Position numbers and translations under genes: made by a program. This document shows positions 1 to 5,271 of a DNA stretch of 5,271 nucleotides, in pieces (position 1 is the stretch's first letter; every line of letters begins with the position of its first letter). Source of the DNA: Alphaproteobacteria bacterium HGW-Alphaproteobacteria-13 (lineage in GTDB: Bacteria; Pseudomonadota; Alphaproteobacteria; Sphingomonadales; Sphingomonadaceae); assembly GCA_002842935.1 (NCBI GenBank), contig PHEM01000021.1:2884-8154 (forward strand), written 5' to 3'. Below the pieces are notes generated by a model. That model was given only the letters and a program-made list of their open reading frames with translations. It had not been told where the DNA came from and ran no database searches.

Positions 1-1
1 C

Positions 2-751
2 GATCAGGGGCGAATCCCCCTTGACCAGCCGGTCCGCATCGGGCCGGAGGACCTGACCCTGTTCCACCAGCCGATCGCGGTGCGCGTCCGGTCCGAAGGA
101 TCGGTGACGATGCCGGTCCGCGAACTCATCGAAACCGCGATCACCCACAGCGACAATAGTGCGAACGACAGCCTGCTTCGCACGGTGGGCGGTCCCGAGG
201 CCGTGCGCCGCTTCCTTGCGCGGAAGGACATGGGCGCGATCCGCTTCGGTCCCGGCGAGCGCCTGTTGCAGGCGGGGACGGCGGGACTCACATGGCAGCA
301 AAGCTATTCGATCGGCCGCAATTTCCAGACCGCGCGCGCCGCGCTGCCTGCGGCGGAGCGCCGCGCGGCGATGGACGCCTATCTGGCCGATCCCGTCGAT
401 GGCGCCAGCCCGTCGGCGATCGCCAGCGCGCTGACCCGGCTCGCGCGCGGCAGTCTGCTGTCGCCCGAATCGACCGAATATCTGCTCGGCGTGATGACTC
501 GCACCAAAAGCGGGCCGCAGCGGCTGAAGGCCGGGCTGCCGCCGGGCTGGCGGTTCCTGCACAAGACGGGGACCGGGCAGGATCTGAACGGGATGACCGC
601 CGGCTATAACGACATCGGCATCGCCACGGCGCCCGACGGAACGCGCTATGCGATCGTCGTGCTGCTGGGTAATACGACCGCGCGAATCCCGGAACGCATG
701 GCGCTGATGCAGGCGGTGTCGGGCGCGGTCGCGGAATTTCACGGAAGGTAG
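2..751 (+). CDS. Class A beta-lactamase-fold serine hydrolase, 3' part (5' end outside window)
   Basis: The reading frame is open from the window edge, so the gene starts upstream; 249 codons and a TAG stop are visible. The protein belongs to the penicillin-binding/class A beta-lactamase fold (active-site serine acyl enzymes, normally periplasmic). Visible motifs are SDN at residues 50-52 of the fragment (149-157) and KTG at 188-190 (563-571), followed by the usual beta strand and C-terminal helix. The catalytic SxxK should lie about 20 residues before the window, because residue 1 aligns with the region just after that helix in TEM-type enzymes. Counting from the shared GGP motif places Glu86 at the position of Glu166 of class A enzymes, with Gln90 at Asn170 and Asp133 at Asp179. 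The stretch between the last two is about 34 residues longer than in TEM-1. A real antibiotic hydrolase is possible, but so is a peptidoglycan-related or other serine hydrolase. The stop is 7 bp before the next gene, suggesting co-transcription. Confidence 0.85.
   Translation, partial: DQGRIPLDQPVRIGPEDLTLFHQPIAVRVRSEGSVTMPVRELIETAITHSDNSANDSLLRTVGGPEAVRRFLARKDMGAIRFGPGERLLQAGTAGLTWQQSYSIGRNFQTARAALPAAERRAAMDAYLADPVDGASPSAIASALTRLARGSLLSPESTEYLLGVMTRTKSGPQRLKAGLPPGWRFLHKTGTGQDLNGMTAGYNDIGIATAPDGTRYAIVVLLGNTTARIPERMALMQAVSGAVAEFHGR
743..748 (+). promoter_or_regulatory. Shine-Dalgarno for the lipoprotein gene
   Basis: GGAAGG lies 10 nt before the ATG at 759, inside the last codons of the upstream hydrolase gene. 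It supports the ATG at 759 as the start and suggests that the two genes are read from one transcript. Confidence 0.5.
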
Positions 752-758
752 CCCGCCG

Positions 759-1070
759 ATGCGTTTCCTGTTTCTTGCGCCCCTTGCGGCGGCGCTTTCC
801 CTGTCGGCCTGTGCGACGCCGGAATCGCGGCTGCGCACGGGGCTTCACAATGCCGGGCTGTCGCAGGCGATGGCGGCCTGCATGGCCGAACGCATGGTCG
901 ACCGGCTGTCGCTGGTGCAGCTTCGCCGCCTGTCGTCGCTGGGCGCGATGAAGGGCAAGCGGATCGGCGATTTGAGCTTCGATCAGTTCCTGCACCATGT
1001 CCGCGCGCTCAAGGACCCGGAGATTTTGACGGTCACGACCAGCTCGGCCGCGCTCTGCGTGCTGCGCTGA
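759..1070 (+). CDS. Small predicted lipoprotein, unknown function
   Basis: This encodes a 103-residue protein. Its N-terminus is a typical lipoprotein signal: Arg2, a hydrophobic stretch at residues 3-16, and a lipobox LSAC ending at Cys18. Mature protein would start at lipidated Cys18 and face the periplasm. Ala19 at the +2 position does not favour inner-membrane retention by the classical rule, so outer-membrane attachment is plausible. The mature part is about 85 residues, mostly predicted helical by composition, with two further cysteines (Cys41 and Cys100) that could form a disulfide. I recognise no known domain. The gene follows the beta-lactamase-like gene by 7 bp and has its own Shine-Dalgarno in that gene's 3' end, so the pair is probably one transcription unit with a shared envelope setting. 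It is not evidently linked to the sucC gene 101 bp downstream. Confidence 0.85.
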   Translation: MRFLFLAPLAAALSLSACATPESRLRTGLHNAGLSQAMAACMAERMVDRLSLVQLRRLSSLGAMKGKRIGDLSFDQFLHHVRALKDPEILTVTTSSAALCVLR

Positions 1071-1076
1071 TTCGCG

Positions 1077-1092
1077 CCGGGACCCGTTCCGG
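1077..1092 (+). terminator. Possible weak hairpin after the lipoprotein gene
   Basis: CCGGGA (1077-1082) can pair with TTCCGG (1087-1092) across a 4-nt loop, with one G-U pair. It begins 6 nt after the lipoprotein stop. No T tract follows, so it is at best a weak or Rho-assisted end. In DNA this GC-rich such a short stem could be chance. Confidence 0.2.
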
Positions 1093-1122
1093 GGGGTAGC
1101 CTTGCCGCGCAACTTGTGCTTA

Positions 1123-1134
1123 TGCGGCGCCGCA
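1123..1134. repeat. 12-bp perfect palindrome upstream of sucC
   Basis: TGCGGCGCCGCA is a perfect inverted repeat 37 bp before the sucC ATG. It could be an operator half-site pair or an mRNA hairpin in the leader, but GC-rich palindromes of this size arise easily in this type of genome. No protein is assigned. Confidence 0.3.
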
Positions 1135-1171
1135 ATCTCCCGTTTCAGAGTCGAAAGGCCCGGCAGACCTC

Positions 1172-2380
<1,209 letters not shown>

Positions 2381-2388
2381 TGTGAATC

Positions 2389-2413
2389 ATCCTCTCCCCT
2401 CGCGGGAGAGGAT
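2389..2413. repeat. Palindromic intergenic repeat / hairpin downstream of sucC
   Basis: ATCCTCTCCC (2389-2398) is perfectly complementary to GGGAGAGGAT (2404-2413), giving a 10-bp stem with a 5-nt loop, 8 nt after the sucC stop. No T tract follows, so it is not a classical intrinsic terminator. It has the look of the short dispersed CCTCTCCC...GGGAGAGG palindromes found between genes in many alphaproteobacteria. It may stabilise the 3' end of sucC mRNA or help termination. Confidence 0.7.
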
Positions 2414-2445
2414 AGGGAGGCTTCCCCGGCGCGATTCGGGACTGG

Positions 2446-2474
2446 TTGACGTTTACGTAAAGCGCACTTATGAC
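2446..2474 (+). promoter_or_regulatory. Sigma70-type promoter of etfBA
   Basis: TTGACG (2446-2451, -35, five of six consensus bases) is separated by exactly 17 bp from TATGAC (2469-2474, -10, four of six). Transcription would start near 2481, leaving a leader of about 28 nt before the etfB ATG that includes its Shine-Dalgarno. The site is after the sucC hairpin, so etfBA need not depend on sucC transcription. Confidence 0.65.
2452..2461. promoter_or_regulatory. Candidate operator TTTACGTAAA in the etfBA promoter spacer
   Basis: A perfect 10-bp palindrome starts directly after the -35 hexamer. A second ACGT occurs 6 bp upstream (2449-2452), so the segment reads as two ACGT blocks in tandem. 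It is markedly AT-rich compared with the surroundings. A regulator bound here would contact RNA polymerase's spacer region, as MerR-type regulators do. The resemblance to ACGT-containing LiuR-type sites is from memory and not verified. Confidence 0.35.
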
Positions 2475-2508
2475 GCGATGCACAATTTTTGAGAGGAGCT
2501 GAAAAGCC

Positions 2509-3258
2509 ATGAAAATCCTCGTCCCCGTGAAGCGGGTGCTCGATTATAATGTAAAGCCGCGTGTGAAGGCGGATGGCACGGGCGTGGACCTTGCCAACGT
2601 CAAGATGTCGATGAACCCGTTCGACGAGATCGGCGTCGAGGAAGCGATCCGCCTGAAGGAAAAGGGCGTCGCGACCGAGATCGTCGCGGTGTCGGTCGGC
2701 CCGGCGAAGGCGCAGGAAACGCTGCGCACGGCGCTGGCGATGGGCGCGGACCGCGCGATCCTGGTCCAGACCGACGACGAGGTCGAGCCGCTGGCGCTCG
2801 CGAAGATCTTCAAGGCGATCGCCGACGCCGAACAGCCGGGTCTGGTGATCCTGGGCAAGCAGGCGATCGACGGCGACAACAACCAGACCGGCCAGATGCT
2901 CGCCGCGCTGACGGGCTGGGCGCAGGGCACCTTCGCCAGCGCCGTGAACGTCGAGGGCGATCATGTCAGCGTGACGCGCGAAGTCGATGGCGGGCTGGAG
3001 ACGGTGAAGCTGAAGCTTCCCGCGATCGTCACCACCGACCTGCGCCTCAACGAGCCGCGCTATGCGTCGCTGCCGAACATCATGAAGGCGAAGTCGAAGC
3101 CGCTCGATACCAAGTCGCCCGCCGACTACGGCGTCGATACGGCGCCGCGCGTCAAGACCGTCAAAGTGTCGGAACCGCCGGTCCGCTCGGCGGGCGTGAA
3201 GGTCGCCGATGTCGATGAACTGGTTGCCAAGCTCAAGGCGATGGGAGTGCATTCATGA
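2509..3258 (+). CDS. etfB: Electron transfer flavoprotein, beta subunit
   Basis: EtfB is the AMP-binding subunit of the soluble electron transfer flavoprotein, which takes electrons from acyl-CoA dehydrogenases and hands them to ETF-ubiquinone oxidoreductase. The 249 residues match the usual length. The N-terminus MKILVPVKRV is typical. GKQAIDGDNNQTGQ (116-129) is the AMP-binding loop. The family signature runs from VDGGLE through LPAIVTTDLRLNEPRY into SLPNIMKAK (187-195). Leu188 corresponds to the human docking-loop Leu195 that inserts into acyl-CoA dehydrogenases, and the following lysine-rich segment is retained. The ATG at 2509 has a strong GAGGAG (2493-2498) 10 nt upstream. The gene follows its own promoter and overlaps etfA by 4 bp, as expected for a stoichiometric heterodimer. 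Confidence 0.98.
   Translation: MKILVPVKRVLDYNVKPRVKADGTGVDLANVKMSMNPFDEIGVEEAIRLKEKGVATEIVAVSVGPAKAQETLRTALAMGADRAILVQTDDEVEPLALAKIFKAIADAEQPGLVILGKQAIDGDNNQTGQMLAALTGWAQGTFASAVNVEGDHVSVTREVDGGLETVKLKLPAIVTTDLRLNEPRYASLPNIMKAKSKPLDTKSPADYGVDTAPRVKTVKVSEPPVRSAGVKVADVDELVAKLKAMGVHS
3243..3247 (+). promoter_or_regulatory. Shine-Dalgarno of etfA inside etfB
   Basis: GGGAG is 7 nt before the etfA ATG and lies in the last codons of etfB. Together with the ATGA overlap it points to translational coupling of the two subunits. Confidence 0.6.
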
Positions 3259-4184
3259 AAACGCTCGTTTGGGTTGAACATGACGGCAGCGCCGTCAAGG
3301 ACGCCACGCTCGCGGCCGTGACGGCGGCGTCGAAGCTGGGCGAAGTCCATCTGCTCGTCGCCGGTGAGGGCGTCGATGGCGTCGCCAAGGCGGCGTCGCA
3401 GATCGCGGGCGTGGGCAAGGTGCATGTCGCCGACAATGCCGCCTTCGCGCACAACCTGCCCGAAAATATCGCGCCGCTGGTCGCCGAATTGATGGGCCAC
3501 CACGACGCGTTCGTCGCGCCCGCGACGACGACGGGCAAGAATATCGCGCCGCGCGTCGCCGCCTTGCTCGACGTGATGCAGATTTCGGAAATCCTGTCGG
3601 TCGAGGGTCCCAACACCTTCACGCGGCCGATCTATGCCGGCAACGCCATCGCGACGGTCGAAAGCAGCGATCCGAAGCTGGTGCTGACCGTGCGCGGCAC
3701 GGCGTTCGAGAAGGCCGCCCCCACGGGCGGATCGGGCGCGATCGAGGCGGTCGGCGCGGGCGGCGACGCCGGGCTGTCGAGCTTCGTCGGCGCGGAGATC
3801 GCCAAGCAGGACCGCCCCGAACTGACCAGCGCCAAGATCATCGTGTCGGGCGGCCGCGCGCTGGGTTCGAGCGAGAAATATCAGGAAGTGATCGTCCCGC
3901 TCGCCGACAAGCTCGGCGCCGCGCTCGGCGCGAGCCGCGCGGCGGTCGACGCGGGCTATGTCCCCAACGACTATCAGGTCGGCCAGACCGGCAAGATCGT
4001 CGCGCCGGAGGTGTATTTCGCGATCGGTATCTCGGGCGCGATCCAGCACCTCGCGGGCATGAAGGACAGCAAGACCATCGTCGCGATCAACAAGGATGAG
4101 GACGCCCCCATCTTCCAGGTCGCCGACTTCGGTCTCGTCGCCGATCTGTTCAACGCGGTGCCGGAACTGGCCGGCAAGATCTGA
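3255..4184 (+). CDS. etfA: Electron transfer flavoprotein, alpha subunit
   Basis: EtfA carries the FAD of the EtfAB heterodimer and works in the cytoplasm with acyl-CoA dehydrogenases of fatty-acid and amino-acid catabolism. Its 309 residues are normal for bacterial group I EtfA. The N-terminal alpha/beta domain covers about residues 1-190. The C-terminal FAD domain holds SGGRALG (198-204), Arg228, VGQTGK (242-247), the family signature around GISGAIQH (258-265), AINKD (277-281) and VADLF (295-299). By register, Arg228, Thr245, His265, Asn279 and Asp297 match human Arg249, Thr266, His286, Asn300 and Asp318, so the flavin-contacting set is complete and the protein should be functional. The start codon overlaps the etfB stop (ATGA). 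No separate promoter is expected. An intrinsic terminator starts 30 nt after the stop. The ETF-ubiquinone oxidoreductase gene is not in the window. Confidence 0.98.
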   Translation: MKTLVWVEHDGSAVKDATLAAVTAASKLGEVHLLVAGEGVDGVAKAASQIAGVGKVHVADNAAFAHNLPENIAPLVAELMGHHDAFVAPATTTGKNIAPRVAALLDVMQISEILSVEGPNTFTRPIYAGNAIATVESSDPKLVLTVRGTAFEKAAPTGGSGAIEAVGAGGDAGLSSFVGAEIAKQDRPELTSAKIIVSGGRALGSSEKYQEVIVPLADKLGAALGASRAAVDAGYVPNDYQVGQTGKIVAPEVYFAIGISGAIQHLAGMKDSKTIVAINKDEDAPIFQVADFGLVADLFNAVPELAGKI

Positions 4185-4213
4185 ACGCCAGGCCGCGAAA
4201 CATGGACATGAAC

Positions 4214-4247
4214 AAGGGCGGCCCTTCCACGGCCGCCCTTTTTCTTT
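4214..4247 (+). terminator. Intrinsic terminator after etfA
   Basis: AAGGGCGGCC (4214-4223) pairs perfectly with GGCCGCCCTT (4231-4240) across a 7-nt loop, and the run TTTTTCTTT (4239-4247) follows. This is the clearest Rho-independent terminator in the window and defines the end of the etfBA unit. The T tract ends at the base just before the GAGGAG of the next gene. Confidence 0.9.
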
Positions 4248-4253
4248 GAGGAG
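4248..4253 (+). promoter_or_regulatory. Shine-Dalgarno deciding the crotonase start
   Basis: GAGGAG precedes two adjacent ATG codons at 4257 and 4260. Spacing is 3 nt to the first and 6 nt to the second, so 4260 is the better start. Confidence 0.65.
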
Positions 4254-4259
4254 AAGATG

Positions 4260-5042
4260 ATGTCCCTCGTTCTGGTCACGCGTGACGATGCCGTCGCGAC
4301 CGTTACCCTGAACCGGCCCGAGGCGATGAACGCGCTGTCGCAGGCGCTGCGCGCGGAGCTGGCGGCGGTGATGACCGCGCTGGCGGCCGACGAGAGCGTC
4401 CGCGCGATCATATTGACGGGGGCGGGGGAGCGCGCCTTCACGGCCGGACTGGACCTTAAGGAACTGGGCGCGGACACCGGCAATCTGGGCGCCGCCAACG
4501 CGACGAGCGCCGACGAGAATCCCGTCAAGGCGATCGAGCTTTGTCCGCAGCCCGTGATCGGCGCGATCAACGGCGTCGCGATCACCGGCGGCTTCGAAGT
4601 CGCGCTGGCCTGCGACATATTGATCGCCTCGACTCATGCGCGCTTCGCCGACACCCATGTCCGCGTCGGCGTCATGCCGGGCTGGGGGCTGTCGCAGAAA
4701 CTGTCGCGGCTGATCGGCATTTCGCGCGCGAAGCAATTGTCGCTGACCGGCAATTTCCTGGGCGCGGAGGCGGCGTATGACTGGGGTCTCGTCAACCGCG
4801 TCGTCGCGCCCGAGGAGCTGCTGCCCGCCGCGCAGGCGCTCGCCCGCGACATCGCCAGCGCCGATCCCGCGATGGTGCGCGGCTATAAGCGGCTGATCGA
4901 CGACGGCTATGCCCTGCCGTTCGGCGCGGCGATGGCGTTGGAGCAGGAGCGGTCCGTCGCCGCGAACCGCACCGTCAGCGCCGAAGCGGTCGAGGCGCGG
5001 CGGCAGGCGGTGATGGAACGCGGGCGCCAACGCGCGGATTGA
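4260..5042 (+). CDS. Enoyl-CoA hydratase/isomerase (crotonase) family protein
   Basis: This is a 260-residue crotonase-superfamily protein from ATG 4260, or 261 from the adjacent ATG at 4257. Family members bind acyl-CoA in the cytoplasm and stabilise an enolate in an oxyanion hole. The start VTRDDAVATVTLNRPEAMNALS is the usual opening beta strand and CoA-binding turn. FTAGLDLKEL (60-69) supplies the first oxyanion amide at Ala62. ITGGFEVALACD holds the second at Gly110 and a glutamate, Glu113, at the place of rat hydratase Glu144. Twenty residues on, where rat has catalytic Glu164, this protein has His133 (in FADTHVRVG). Simple 2-enoyl-CoA hydration is therefore uncertain; isomerase, hydrolase or another acyl-CoA reaction is possible. 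The gene lies behind the etfA terminator in a 75-bp gap with no obvious promoter, so expression may come from read-through. Specific substrate not assignable. Confidence 0.93.
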   Translation: MSLVLVTRDDAVATVTLNRPEAMNALSQALRAELAAVMTALAADESVRAIILTGAGERAFTAGLDLKELGADTGNLGAANATSADENPVKAIELCPQPVIGAINGVAITGGFEVALACDILIASTHARFADTHVRVGVMPGWGLSQKLSRLIGISRAKQLSLTGNFLGAEAAYDWGLVNRVVAPEELLPAAQALARDIASADPAMVRGYKRLIDDGYALPFGAAMALEQERSVAANRTVSAEAVEARRQAVMERGRQRAD

Positions 5043-5054
5043 CCTTGGGCGCGG

Positions 5055-5083
5055 TTGTCATCGCACACCGGGCCAGCTAAGCT
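5055..5083 (+). promoter_or_regulatory. Candidate promoter for the exported protein at the right edge
   Basis: TTGTCA (5055-5060, five of six -35 bases) is followed after 17 bp by TAAGCT (5078-5083). The latter is poor against TATAAT but sits in GCTAAGCT, which resembles the GCTA-type -10 element described for Caulobacter. The start point would fall at about 5090, next to the ATG at 5091. Confidence 0.35.
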
Positions 5084-5090
5084 CCTGTCC

Positions 5091-5271
5091 ATGAAAAGAG
5101 GGGGATTGATCGGCGGCGCGCTGGTCTTGGGCGCAGTACCGGCGCTTGCGGCGGACAAGAGCGAGCCGGTCGTGCTCCCGCCCGCGTCACCGTGGCATGT
5201 CCAATATGCCGATGATTCCTGTCGATTGGCGCGCGAATTCGGCACCGGCGAGGCGGCCGTCACGCTGATGA
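5091..5271 (+). CDS. Exported protein of unknown function, 5' part (cut by window end)
   Basis: Sixty complete codons are visible with no stop. Residues 1-20 look like a Sec signal peptide: Lys2 and Arg3, a hydrophobic core around residues 6-16, and an ALA/LAA cleavage region at residues 18-21. After cleavage comes a proline-containing linker and then PWHVQYADDSCRLAREFGTG (34-53). A Trp-His start with conserved-looking Asp, Cys and Arg-Phe-Gly is a pattern I associate with uncharacterised secreted proteins of sphingomonads; this association is from memory. The start at 5091 is supported by the signal peptide, but no Shine-Dalgarno precedes it (the preceding bases are pyrimidine-rich), which fits a leaderless message. 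It begins 48 bp after the crotonase gene. Function unknown. Confidence 0.7.
   Translation, partial: MKRGGLIGGALVLGAVPALAADKSEPVVLPPASPWHVQYADDSCRLAREFGTGEAAVTLM

Noticed and set aside
80..82. GTG as a possible start of the beta-lactamase-like gene
   Set aside because: The frame is open to the window edge. The residues before it align with the class A fold and the SxxK motif must lie upstream, so this is an internal codon.
288..1112. 274-codon open frame on the minus strand opposite the hydrolase and lipoprotein genes
   Set aside because: The product is Arg/Ala-rich low complexity, and the sense strand carries clear SDN, KTG and lipobox motifs.
1101..1126. Possible sucC promoter with TTGCCG and TTATGC
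   Set aside because: The spacer is only 12 bp and both elements are weak, so I do not count it as a promoter.
3126..5030. 634-codon open frame on the minus strand opposite etfB, etfA and the crotonase gene
   Set aside because: Its product is rich in Arg, Ala, Asp and His with low-complexity runs and no recognisable domain. It crosses three well-supported genes and a terminator. It is explained by the GC-rich third positions of the sense genes.

Overview
The window is GC-rich, with G or C at most third codon positions. It looks like a chromosomal core-metabolism segment of an alphaproteobacterium, most likely a sphingomonad (Sphingomonas, Sphingopyxis or relatives). The assignment is inference. 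It rests on codon usage, the style of SucC and EtfAB, a palindromic intergenic repeat of a kind common in these genomes, and a start-of-gene exported protein whose N-terminal motif I associate with sphingomonads. All genes lie on the + strand. I found no RNA gene, CRISPR array, insertion sequence or phage gene.

Layout. Positions 2-751 hold the 3' part of a class A beta-lactamase-fold serine hydrolase whose start and SxxK motif lie upstream of the window. A small lipoprotein gene (759-1070) follows after 7 bp. After a 101-bp gap comes sucC (1172-2380), the beta subunit of ADP-forming succinyl-CoA synthetase. A 128-bp gap then holds a perfect palindromic repeat and a good sigma70-type promoter with an ACGT palindrome in its spacer. 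This promoter drives etfB (2509-3258) and etfA (3255-4184), which overlap by ATGA. A strong intrinsic terminator (4214-4247) ends that unit. It sits directly against the Shine-Dalgarno of an enoyl-CoA hydratase/isomerase family gene (4260-5042). The window ends inside a secreted protein of unknown function (from 5091).

How the genes fit together. EtfAB accepts electrons from acyl-CoA dehydrogenases of fatty-acid and branched-chain amino-acid breakdown and passes them toward the quinone pool. The crotonase-family protein probably acts on acyl-CoA thioesters from similar pathways. SucC is half of the TCA-cycle enzyme that makes ATP from succinyl-CoA. The region is thus mainly central and acyl-CoA catabolism, flanked by cell-envelope genes.

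The window does not show an obvious new multi-gene system. The most interesting points are protein-level and regulatory: a roughly 34-residue expansion inside the omega loop of the beta-lactamase-like protein; a crotonase with His in place of the second catalytic Glu; a palindrome inside the etfBA promoter; a terminator fused to the start signals of the next gene; and a possibly leaderless transcript at the right edge.
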